Assembly (NCBI GenBank): GCA_026983935.1 | Contig: JALSTC010000389.1 | Location: 1 to 13,250 of the forward strand | From: Ardenticatenia bacterium | Lineage (GTDB): Bacteria > Chloroflexota > Anaerolineae > Aggregatilineales > Ch27 | Length of the DNA stretch: 13,250 bases | Direction of reading: 5' to 3' | Shown here: positions 1-6,801 of the stretch, piece by piece | Layout of the letters: each line of letters begins with the position of its first letter | Numbering within the stretch: the stretch's first letter is position 1 | Notes under the pieces: model-generated | Databases searched by the model: none | Seen by the model: the letters and a program-made list of their open reading frames with translations, nothing else | What the model was told of the DNA's origin: nothing | Made by a program: the position numbers and the translations under genes

Positions 1-517
1 GGAAGGTATCTGCCTCGGCCCGCCCGTACAGGCGCGGCACCAGCGCGCTCTGCAATGGCCGGAGCACACGGTTCAACAGGGCGATGGGGCTGTTCCGGTT
101 GGGGGCCAGGAAGATGAACGCCCCACCCGGCCGGAGCACACGCCCGATCTCGCGGAACGTCCGCGCCGGATCGGGCAGATGTTCCAGCACCCAGGCCGAG
201 ATAACAACATCCACCGAGGCCGGAGCCAACGGAATCGCCTCCGCCGTGGCAGCCGCCCGCTGCAGGTGTGGCAGGCGGTGTTCGGCCAGCGAAGCATAAT
301 CCGGGTCAAGACCGAGAGGCCGCACATCCGGCAGGTCGGCAAGCTGTTCCAGCACCCCGCCCCGTCCGCAGCCCAGATCGAGCAGGCGCGGGTGGTCATG
401 GGCAGCCAGCGTCCGGCGGATCAACGCCTCATAGCGGGCGGTGGCGGGCTGCCAGCCGGGATGCATGACGGCATAGCGGGCGCGATAGGCATTCTGGCGG
501 TCAAGCGTGAGCGGCAT
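1..517 (-). CDS. Class I SAM-dependent methyltransferase (Methyltransf_11-like), C-terminus cut by window edge
   Basis: The first 172 residues are visible and the C-terminus lies beyond base 1. Motif I (LLDLGCGRGG, residues 45-54) is the glycine-rich SAM-binding loop. The acidic residue after the second strand is in LGLDPDY (about 68-74). The block VISAWVLEHLPDP (about 105-117) followed by REIGRVLRPGG (122-132) is typical of the Methyltransf_11 group (UbiE/BioC-like small-molecule or lipid methyltransferases). The substrate cannot be told from the sequence. The ATG at 515-517 is the first in-frame start, with a G-rich run about 10 bases upstream. The gene follows clpC on the same strand but behind a strong terminator, so it is probably a separate transcription unit. 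The family is secure; the specific function is unknown. Confidence 0.88.
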   Translation of the reverse strand, partial: MPLTLDRQNAYRARYAVMHPGWQPATARYEALIRRTLAAHDHPRLLDLGCGRGGVLEQLADLPDVRPLGLDPDYASLAEHRLPHLQRAAATAEAIPLAPASVDVVISAWVLEHLPDPARTFREIGRVLRPGGAFIFLAPNRNSPIALLNRVLRPLQSALVPRLYGRAEADTF

Positions 518-535
518 CTGCCTGTGATCCCCCAC

Positions 536-573
536 AAAAAACGCAAACGCCGCCTGCATCATCACAGGCGGCG
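536..573 (-). terminator. Rho-independent terminator of clpC
   Basis: A perfect 9-bp GC-rich stem (CGCCGCCTG at 548-556 pairs with CAGGCGGCG at 565-573) has an 8-base loop. Read on the minus strand it is followed by TTTGCGTTTTTTG. It starts about 20 bases after the clpC stop codon and ends that transcript before the methyltransferase gene. Confidence 0.85.
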
Positions 574-587
574 ACAGCGGCTGTCAA
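558..587 (-). promoter_or_regulatory. Possible sigma-70-type promoter for the methyltransferase gene
   Basis: On the minus strand a perfect TTGACA (582-587) stands 18 bases from GATGAT (558-563), which matches the -10 consensus at four of six positions. The predicted start point would fall inside the 3' arm of the clpC terminator, so a transcript from here would escape that hairpin. The strict -35 box and the position ahead of a gene isolated by a terminator favour it. The -10 box is weak, so it is only a candidate. Confidence 0.35.
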
Positions 588-593
588 AAAGCC

Positions 594-3110
594 TTATTCG
601 ATCTGGATGTTCTCCAGCGCAACCGATTCGCTCTCTGAGGACTGCGTGCCTTCCACTTTCTCGGCCAGATCGGGCCGCACGCCCGGACGCCGCTCAAAAT
701 GCAGGCCGTCCTCATCCGCATCCACGATGACCAGATCACCAGGCTTGAAGTCACCCTTGAGAAGCTGCACACTGAGCGGACTCTCCACAAAGCGCTGCAA
801 GGCGCGGCGCAGTGGACGCGCCCCGAACTCGGGGTCGTAGCCCTGCTCCGCCAGCCAGCGGCGGGCGGCATCCATCAGTTCAACCGCCAGGCCCTGCTCC
901 GCCAGCCGGGAAGCGATGTCCGCCATCTGCAGGTCCACGATCTGCTCGACCTCCTCCAGCGTCAGCGGGCTGAAGATGATGATCTCGTCAATACGGTTGA
1001 GGAACTCCGGGCGGAAGGTCTGCCGCATGGCCTTTTCGATGGCATGATGATCAGCAGCCAGCTCAGGGTTGCTGTCCGCCACAAAGCCCAGCGCCCCACC
1101 CTTGCGGGCGAATTCCGTCCCCAGGTTGCTGGTCATGATGATCACGGTATTGCGGAAGTCCACCGTGCGCCCCTGACCATCGGTCAGCCGTCCATCCTCC
1201 AGGATTTGCAGCAGCGCGTTCCAGACGTCAGGATGCGCCTTTTCGATCTCGTCGAAGAGAATCACGCGGTAAGGACGACGGCGGACGGCCTCGGTCAACT
1301 GACCGCCTTCTTCGTAGCCCACATAGCCGGGCGGCGCACCAAACAGGCGGCTGACCGTATGCGACTCGTGATACTCGCTCATGTCAATGCGCACCAGCGC
1401 GTCCTCATCGTCAAACAGGAACTCCGCCAGCGCCTTTGCCAGCTCTGTCTTGCCGACGCCGGAAGCCCCCAGGAAGATGAACGAGCCAATGGGCCGACGC
1501 GGGTCCTTGAGGCCGGAACGGGCACGGCGGATCGCGTCCGAGATGGCGACGATGGCTTCATGCTGCCCGACGATGCGTTTGTGCAGCGCCTCTTCCATGC
1601 GCAGCAGCTTCTCCGCCTCGGTTTCCATCATCTGGTTGACGGGGATGCCGGTCCAACTGGCGACCACTTCGGCGATGTCATTGACATCCACCACCTCATC
1701 CAGCGAATTCTTCTGCTGCCACAGCTCGCGCTTTTGCTGGTATTCCCTATCCAGCCGCAGTCGGTTTGACTTGATCACCGCCGCGCGTTCGTAATCACGG
1801 GCGATGCTGGCCGCTTCTTCTTCCGCTTCCAGGCGGTCAATCTCGGCCTTCATCTCTTTCAGCTCCGGCGGCATCGAATACAGCGCCACGCGCAGCTTGG
1901 CCGCGGCCTCATCCATGAGGTCAATGGCCTTATCCGGCAGGCGGCGGTCGGTCACGTAGCGGTGCGAGAGCCGGGCGGCGGCCTCCAGCGCGGCGTCTGA
2001 GAACGTGACCTTGTGGTGTGCCTCGTAGCGGTCGCGCAGACCGTGCAGCATCTCAATGGTTTCCTCGACGCTCGGCTCCTCGACGTAAACCGGGGCGAAG
2101 CGGCGATCCAGCGCCGAATCTTTCTCGATGTACTGGCGGTATTCGTCCAGTGTAGTCGCGCCGATAGCGTTGAGTTCGCCGCGTGCCAGCGCAGGCTTCA
2201 TCATATTGCTGGCGTCCAGTGCACCCTGCGCCGCCCCCGCGCCGACCACCTGATGCAGCTCGTCTATGAAGAGGATGATCTCGCCCTGCGAATGCTGAAT
2301 CTCCTCAATGGCGGCCTTAAGGCGCTCCTCGAATTCACCCCGGAAGCGGCTCCCGGCGATCATCGCGCCCAGATCAAGGGCAACGACACGCTTGCCGAGC
2401 AGAATCTCCGGCACGTCATTGGCGGCGATCTTCTGGGCCAGCCCCTCAACAATGGCCGTCTTGCCAACCCCGGCCTCACCGATCAGCACGGGGTTGTTCT
2501 TGGTGCGGCGGCTGAGAATCTGGATCACGCGCAGGATTTCGTCATCGCGCCCGATAACCGGATCGAGCTTGCCTTCCACCGCCATGCGCGTCAGGTCGCG
2601 GGAGTATTTCTCCAGTGTGCGATAGCGGCTTTCGGCGTGGGGATCGGTCACACGCTGTCCGCCGCGAATCTCCATGATGGTGTCCAGCACGCGATCTTTC
2701 GTCACACCGGCATCGGTCAGAATGCGAGCCACAGCCGTGCCGCGCTCATCAAGCACCGCCAGGAACACATGCTCGGTGCTGATGTACTCGTCGCGGAGGC
2801 GGTTGGCCTCGTTATTGGCCTGGTCAATGATCCGCTTGACACGCGGCGTGATGAAGATCTGCCCGGCCCCGCCGCCGTAGATGGCCGCCTTGGGGGAAGC
2901 CTTCAGCACCTCATCCAGCCGCCGCCGGATCATTTCGGTGTCCACGTTCATGCGCTCCAGCACCTGCGGAATCACGCCGTCCGGCTGTTCCAGCAAAGCC
3001 AGCAGGAAGTGCTCCACATCGATCTGATTGTGGCCGTAGCGATTCAGTATTTCATTGGCGCGTGCTGCAGCGTCCTGCAGGCGCTCGGTAAAACGGTCAA
3101 AACGCATCAT
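594..3110 (-). CDS. clpC: ATP-dependent Clp protease ATP-binding subunit ClpC (AAA+ unfoldase)
   Basis: A Hsp100 unfoldase of 838 residues that unfolds substrates and feeds them to ClpP in the cytosol. Order of parts: double Clp N-domain repeat (about 1-150); first AAA+ module with Walker A GEAGVGKT (211-218), Walker B ILFIDEL (279-285), pore loop SRFRG (254-258) and arginine-finger region LDRRF (334-338); a short UVR-type middle segment (about 434-468), which marks ClpC rather than ClpB; second module with Walker A GASGVGKT (548-555), pore segment GYVGYEEGG (595-603), Walker B VILFDE (616-621) and sensor-2 GARPLRR (763-769). The tripeptide LGF (674-676) sits where ClpC carries its ClpP-docking loop, so it should partner ClpP, whose gene is not in this window. 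The start is ATG-ATG (3110 or 3107), with only weak ribosome-binding sequence upstream. Its place at the end of a dnaJ-htrA-hspR cluster fits a heat-shock role. Confidence 0.95.
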   Translation of the reverse strand: MMRFDRFTERLQDAAARANEILNRYGHNQIDVEHFLLALLEQPDGVIPQVLERMNVDTEMIRRRLDEVLKASPKAAIYGGGAGQIFITPRVKRIIDQANNEANRLRDEYISTEHVFLAVLDERGTAVARILTDAGVTKDRVLDTIMEIRGGQRVTDPHAESRYRTLEKYSRDLTRMAVEGKLDPVIGRDDEILRVIQILSRRTKNNPVLIGEAGVGKTAIVEGLAQKIAANDVPEILLGKRVVALDLGAMIAGSRFRGEFEERLKAAIEEIQHSQGEIILFIDELHQVVGAGAAQGALDASNMMKPALARGELNAIGATTLDEYRQYIEKDSALDRRFAPVYVEEPSVEETIEMLHGLRDRYEAHHKVTFSDAALEAAARLSHRYVTDRRLPDKAIDLMDEAAAKLRVALYSMPPELKEMKAEIDRLEAEEEAASIARDYERAAVIKSNRLRLDREYQQKRELWQQKNSLDEVVDVNDIAEVVASWTGIPVNQMMETEAEKLLRMEEALHKRIVGQHEAIVAISDAIRRARSGLKDPRRPIGSFIFLGASGVGKTELAKALAEFLFDDEDALVRIDMSEYHESHTVSRLFGAPPGYVGYEEGGQLTEAVRRRPYRVILFDEIEKAHPDVWNALLQILEDGRLTDGQGRTVDFRNTVIIMTSNLGTEFARKGGALGFVADSNPELAADHHAIEKAMRQTFRPEFLNRIDEIIIFSPLTLEEVEQIVDLQMADIASRLAEQGLAVELMDAARRWLAEQGYDPEFGARPLRRALQRFVESPLSVQLLKGDFKPGDLVIVDADEDGLHFERRPGVRPDLAEKVEGTQSSESESVALENIQIE

Positions 3111-3205
3111 AGCCGTATTCGTTCTCTCTCTACATCTAACCGGGTCATCCTGATACCTTTACAGCATCCACCCAGATTTGACTCCCGATAAAACGCTTCC
3201 TTTTC

Positions 3206-3220
3206 CTTATAAAGTATAAC
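3206..3220. promoter_or_regulatory. Upstream motif shared with the dnaJ promoter region
   Basis: CTTATAAAGTATAAC lies 96-110 bases before the clpC start and matches CTTATAAAGTATTAAC upstream of dnaJ (9175-9190) with a single one-base indel. On the coding strand it contains TATACT and TATAAG, either of which could serve as a -10 box, though no good -35 stands at the right distance. It may be a promoter core, an activator site or an operator common to the two heat-shock genes. The shared sequence is seen directly; the function is inferred. Confidence 0.4.
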
Positions 3221-3281
3221 ATGGCCGCCTGCCGGGGAAATCCTCAGCAGAGCGATTTTATATATTTCTGATATATACCTA

Positions 3282-4550
3282 CTAATCACGCGGAATGCGG
3301 GAGCGGGTCAGCAGATTCCGCGCATCCTCAATCATGCCCGTCAGCGTCTGCAGGATGGGGTTAACACGGCCCCCTGCCAGACGAACACGCCCATTCAGCG
3401 CCTCTTCCAGCAGTTCCAGGCTGTGCCAGGGATTCTCGTAGCGCGTCTTCAGCCGCAGATTGAGCAGCACCCCGGCCATGACCAGCGGCAGATACACATA
3501 GCTGAGATCCATCTTCTCGTTGCCCTGCACCGCCTGCACCACTTTGTCAGCATACTGGCGATGCTCGGCAGCGTCACCATAGCGCTGGCGCGTGGCCAGC
3601 TCCACCATGGGCAGGCCCACACGCACCGCGTCGTACAGCGCGCCAAAGTAAAGCTCGCCGGCGGCCAGCTCGCCTTTATCCCGCTCCAGAGCATCCGGTT
3701 CGCGCACAATCAGGCTGCACAGCCACTGGAACCAGCGGGCGTCGTACAGCTCAAAATCCTGCTCAAACTGGTAGGCATCCTCATAGACGTAGGTGATCGC
3801 CTTGGCAATGAACAGCGTCTCGCCGGGGTGCAGCGGCATCCCCGCCGCCGCGAATTTGACCCGCGTCGCCGCCTCCACAGGCTCAAAGACCGTGCTGCGC
3901 GTGAACTCAAATGTGGCCTGCTCCGCCAGCTCGATGCTTTCCTCGATTTTGCCCTGCTCCATCTCGTAGTCCTGTGCCGTCCAGAGCTGCTCGAACTTGG
4001 GACTCGGATTGGACAGCCCCACTTTGACATGGCCGGGGATCACGTCAAAACGGCAGGCAAGCTGCCCCGGCACATGACTCTCGCCAGAAAATTCGACCTC
4101 CCGCAGGACTTCCAGACGAAACGGCGAGACACTCAGGAAGCTGGGCGGCCGCCCTGCGCCCGGTGAACGCACCACGGTCGCCCCGGAGGGCCGCTGTACG
4201 GCGACCTTCAGCCGCAGCGGATAGCCGCGGGCCGGGGGCGTAGGCGGCTGCGCCACAGCAGGCAGATGCACGATCGCCACTTCGACCGGCCCCAGAGTGA
4301 GCTTGAGCTGCTTCTTTGGCAGGAAAAAACTCAACCGCCGCCCGGTGGCATCCCGGCGGGGCAGGCTGACGGCCAGCGCGACCTCCTGCGGACGGTCAAT
4401 CAGACTTTGCAGCAGCACCAGCACCTCAAACGGCTGGCCCAGCGCCACGCCTTTCGGGAACACACCGATGGCAACCTGCAGCGTTTCCATCTCGCAGCGC
4501 GTCCCGCCGGTAATGGCCCCCAGCACATCAGGGTAATCGTATTCGAACAT
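3282..4550 (-). CDS. Conserved hypothetical protein, downstream copy of a tandem paralog pair (422 aa)
   Basis: I do not recognise the family. It is clearly homologous along its length to the neighbour at 4683-5948. Both start with PD(V/L)LGAITGG, share a hydrophobic strand-rich first half (here FEVLVLLQS and LPRRDATGRR), and end with a helical region carrying DAVRVGLPM and YLPLVMAGVLLNLR (neighbour: DAVRLGLTM and YLPLVLGGLIANMR). No signal peptide or membrane segment is evident, so it is probably cytosolic. I placed the start at the internal ATG at 4550: GGGGTGGG stands just upstream, and the resulting 422 residues match the paralog's 421. An ATG at 4592 would add 14 residues that the paralog lacks. 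It lies between hspR and clpC on the same strand, which suggests but does not prove a stress-related role. Confidence 0.8.
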   Translation of the reverse strand: MFEYDYPDVLGAITGGTRCEMETLQVAIGVFPKGVALGQPFEVLVLLQSLIDRPQEVALAVSLPRRDATGRRLSFFLPKKQLKLTLGPVEVAIVHLPAVAQPPTPPARGYPLRLKVAVQRPSGATVVRSPGAGRPPSFLSVSPFRLEVLREVEFSGESHVPGQLACRFDVIPGHVKVGLSNPSPKFEQLWTAQDYEMEQGKIEESIELAEQATFEFTRSTVFEPVEAATRVKFAAAGMPLHPGETLFIAKAITYVYEDAYQFEQDFELYDARWFQWLCSLIVREPDALERDKGELAAGELYFGALYDAVRVGLPMVELATRQRYGDAAEHRQYADKVVQAVQGNEKMDLSYVYLPLVMAGVLLNLRLKTRYENPWHSLELLEEALNGRVRLAGGRVNPILQTLTGMIEDARNLLTRSRIPRD

Positions 4551-4645
4551 GGCCCACCCCTTTGCCTCTGGCCGACGGATGCCCCTGAACACAAATCGAT
4601 GTTCTTCCGTATTTTAGAGGAACATCCCTGCAATCGCACAGCGGT

Positions 4646-4665
4646 GCGTTAGAAAGTGCTAACGC
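4646..4665. repeat. Perfect inverted repeat between the two paralogs
   Basis: GCGTTAG and CTAACGC form a 7-bp dyad around the 6-base centre AAAGTG, in the 132-base gap between the paralogous genes. No T-run follows on either strand, so a classical terminator is unlikely; an operator or mRNA-processing hairpin is possible. The right arm (AAGTGCTAA) matches 8 of 9 bases of one CIRCE half-site, but the partner half at the CIRCE spacing is absent. Confidence 0.45.
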
Positions 4666-4682
4666 GGCAGCCGCGGGCGGAA

Positions 4683-5948
4683 TCACCCGCCGACCTGTTC
4701 CTGTGCGCGGGCGATCAGCCGGTCGGTCAGGTCGAACACCGGCTCGCTGTATTCGTCCATCTCACGATCCGCACGGTAGTGCCGCGCCTTTTGCAGCAGC
4801 GCGATGCTTTCACGGGGGTCTTCCTCCGGCATCACCACCCGCATGTTGGCGATCAGCCCGCCCAGCACCAGCGGCAGATACGCATGCTGAAAGTCCATGC
4901 CGCCGTCCTGCAGGCGGGCCAGAACGCTGTTCACGTAGTCTTCCTGCTCGCTCTCATCACCGAAATCTTCCCCGGTGACCGTGCCGATCATCGTCAGACC
5001 CAGCCGGACGGCATCCCGCACCAGATCGAAGAACAGGAACTCCTGCACCAGCAGAGGCACGCTCTTCGCCACAGCGGGCCGATCGGCGAGCACGCGGCAG
5101 GTGCGCCGGAACCAGTCCGGCTGGACGGCCTCGCCCTCCACTTCCGGTGCGCCCTGCTCCAGTACCAGCGTCAGCAGCTTGGTGATATAGACGGCCTCCC
5201 CGGCCTTCAGCCAGAATCCCGCGCGGCGGAAGTGAGTCTGCACCACATCCAGCAGCGGGAAGAATACGGTTTCGCGATGAAGGTGGGGCAGCACCGCATT
5301 TAGCTGGTCTCTCACCCGCTCCGCCAGCAGCGAATCGTCCACGTGATCGCGCATCGTCCACAAGCTGACCCACTCCGGCGTCAGATCGGCCACGCCCCCC
5401 GGAGATGGCGGCAGCACCTCAAATGTGGCAGCCACCCCCGACCGCCCGGCACGCGCCGCCGAGAACACCATCTGCTGGAGATGCCAGATGTGCTCCTGGC
5501 GATCTTCCGGCAGTTCGGTCTCCACAAAGACACCGCCGCCATCAGCCGCCCGCACCCGACCGGCCTTCTTCTTGCCCACCCGCTTGACCGCCAGATCAAT
5601 TGCCAGCTTATAGCCCGGCGCGGGCTTGGTTTTGGGAGAGCTGGAAACCGGCAGAGTCAGAAAGCCGACTTCGGCGGGCCGCAGGCCGACCAACAGCCGC
5701 TCCTTCTGAGCAAAGAAGCGGTTGCGCTTTCTGGCAGCATCGCGATCCGGCAGGCGGACGCTGGCCGTCACATCCACATCAACATCCGAGGCATTTTGCA
5801 GGAGCAGGATGGCTTCAAACGCCCGCCCGGCAGGCGTTCGTGCCGGGCGCACGGCCAGCGCACACTGGACGACATCCAGATTCAGGCGCTCCCCCCCGGT
5901 GATCGCGCCCAGCAGATCGGGCAGGTTCATCTTCTCACGATCAGGCAT
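4683..5948 (-). CDS. Conserved hypothetical protein, upstream copy of a tandem paralog pair (421 aa)
   Basis: Unrecognised family, and the partner of the gene at 3282-4550. The N-terminal signature LPDLLGAITGG (about 9-19) is followed by a strand-rich region (AFEAILLLQN, PDRDAARKRNRFF), a lysine/arginine-rich stretch near 135, and a mainly helical C-terminal half that includes RDAVRLGLTMIG and YLPLVLGGLIANMR. No transmembrane helix or signal peptide is seen. The start is the ATG at 5948 because GGAGG stands six bases before it; an upstream ATG at 5981 has no such site. Identity to the paralog is concentrated in the first 110 residues and in a C-terminal block of about 80, which suggests two conserved modules joined by a more variable middle. 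Two diverged copies in tandem may form a heteromer, but this is inference. Confidence 0.8.
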   Translation of the reverse strand: MPDREKMNLPDLLGAITGGERLNLDVVQCALAVRPARTPAGRAFEAILLLQNASDVDVDVTASVRLPDRDAARKRNRFFAQKERLLVGLRPAEVGFLTLPVSSSPKTKPAPGYKLAIDLAVKRVGKKKAGRVRAADGGGVFVETELPEDRQEHIWHLQQMVFSAARAGRSGVAATFEVLPPSPGGVADLTPEWVSLWTMRDHVDDSLLAERVRDQLNAVLPHLHRETVFFPLLDVVQTHFRRAGFWLKAGEAVYITKLLTLVLEQGAPEVEGEAVQPDWFRRTCRVLADRPAVAKSVPLLVQEFLFFDLVRDAVRLGLTMIGTVTGEDFGDESEQEDYVNSVLARLQDGGMDFQHAYLPLVLGGLIANMRVVMPEEDPRESIALLQKARHYRADREMDEYSEPVFDLTDRLIARAQEQVGG

Positions 5949-5982
5949 TGGCAGCCTCCACCTGTACAGAAAAGAATACACA

Positions 5983-6011
5983 CCGCTTTCTAGAAGTGTA
6001 GCAGAAAGCGG
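5983..6011 (-). terminator. Hairpin after the small membrane-protein gene, possible weak terminator
   Basis: A perfect 9-bp inverted repeat (CCGCTTTCT 5983-5991 and AGAAAGCGG 6003-6011) has an 11-base loop. Read on the minus strand it is followed by TGTGTATTCTTTTC, a broken T-rich tract. It lies 28 bases after the stop of the 125-residue ORF and 35 bases before the start of the first paralog. It could attenuate transcription between hspR and the paralog pair, or be an operator. Confidence 0.4.
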
Positions 6012-6038
6012 GATTCTGTGTTATCCGGCACAGCCTCC

Positions 6039-6416
6039 CTACTGCCCGCCGCAGTCTATCACTTCATAGCGCGAATCCGGGCCGGAGACCACGCACTGAC
6101 AGCCCGGCACGCGCTGGATTTCCAACGGATTGAAGCGAATGGTGATCGTTTCGTCACGGTAGCAAAGGGTTTCTTGCGCGGGGTCTTGATAGTGGAAGCG
6201 GGCGCGGAACATATCCTGCCGCAGATCGGCGGAAAAAGAGAGCGAATCCTCCCCGATCTCAAAACCGCCGGGCGGCGCGGCGGCGATCAGGATGGCAGTC
6301 AGCAGGGCACAGGGGATCATCAGCACCACAAAAAGAGCGAGCAGCGACGCGATCAGGCAGCCATGCCGCCGCAGCCGCTCCCGAAAGCCATCGGTCAATG
6401 AAGACTGCGCGCTCAC
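6039..6416 (-). CDS. Small membrane-anchored protein with four-cysteine external domain, translationally coupled to hspR
   Basis: 125 residues of unknown family. A basic N-terminus (RERLRRH, 12-18) precedes one long hydrophobic segment (about 20-47), which predicts a signal anchor with a short cytosolic tail and an outside domain of about 78 residues. All cysteines beyond the membrane segment (C85, C106, C108, C122) lie in the distal part, compatible with disulfides. The start is GTG at 6414-6416, and its GTGA overlaps the hspR TGA by four bases, a typical translational-coupling arrangement. This suggests it is made together with the repressor. It might sense envelope stress or partner the neighbouring HtrA protease, but nothing in the sequence proves either. 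Confidence 0.75.
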   Translation of the reverse strand: MSAQSSLTDGFRERLRRHGCLIASLLALFVVLMIPCALLTAILIAAAPPGGFEIGEDSLSFSADLRQDMFRARFHYQDPAQETLCYRDETITIRFNPLEIQRVPGCQCVVSGPDSRYEVIDCGGQ

Positions 6417-6766
6417 GTCTCCTCGGCATCATCCACGCCATGCCCGGCGGCCACTTCCACATTCAGCGCGGCAAGCTGCGCCTGTAGAGCCTTAACTTCT
6501 GCCTGCAGGGCCTCCACACGTTCGGTCAGGTTGAGGATGACCTCCACGCCCGCCAGGTTCACGCCCAGATCGTTCGTCAGGCGCACGATCTTGCGCAGGC
6601 GCTGCACGTCCCGCTCGGTATAGAGCCGGAAGTTGCCCGGCGAACGCTGCGGCACGACCAGCCCCATCTCCTCGTAATTGCGCAGCGTCTGAGGATGCAG
6701 GTCAACCAGGCGTGCCACAACGCTGATCGTATAACGTGGTTCGTCCACTCTCGATTCCCGCTCCAT
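6413..6766 (-). CDS. hspR: HspR-type MerR-family heat-shock transcriptional repressor
   Basis: 117 residues. The N-terminal winged helix-turn-helix reads YTISVVARLVDLHPQTLRNY (12-31), then EEMGLVVPQRSPGNFRLYT and the MerR helix ERDVQRLRKIVRL. The phrases LHPQTLR and LGVNLAGVEVIL (about 67-78) are the hallmark of HspR rather than metal- or drug-sensing MerR proteins, and no metal-binding cysteines are present. A coiled coil (about 78-105) should mediate dimerisation. HspR proteins bind HAIR inverted repeats (CTTGAGT, 7 bases, ACTCAAG) and repress chaperone operons, often with DnaK as co-repressor. The gene follows dnaJ and htrA, as in the actinobacterial dnaK-grpE-dnaJ-hspR arrangement, so autoregulation from the dnaJ promoter is likely. 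The ATG at 6766, with GGTGGA upstream, was preferred; a GTG at 6793 would add nine atypical residues. Confidence 0.88.
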   Translation of the reverse strand: MERESRVDEPRYTISVVARLVDLHPQTLRNYEEMGLVVPQRSPGNFRLYTERDVQRLRKIVRLTNDLGVNLAGVEVILNLTERVEALQAEVKALQAQLAALNVEVAAGHGVDDAEET

Positions 6767-6801
6767 TCGCACGTCCACCCAACAAGGTATCACGTCATTG
6801 A

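Noticed and set aside
2013..3191. Long open frame antisense to clpC
   Set aside because: It mirrors the high-GC ClpC coding sequence, has no ribosome-binding site and reads as low-complexity residues. All Clp motifs are in the opposite strand.
3259..3277. AT-only inverted repeat TATATAT / ATATATA after the downstream paralog
   Set aside because: A 7-bp pure AT stem is too weak for a terminator, no T-run follows, and such repeats arise readily in AT-rich spacers. It might be part of an AT-rich upstream element for clpC.
4636..4662. CIRCE operator for HrcA
   Set aside because: Only one half-site matches. The sequence at the required 9-base spacing (4636-4644) does not resemble TTAGCACTC.
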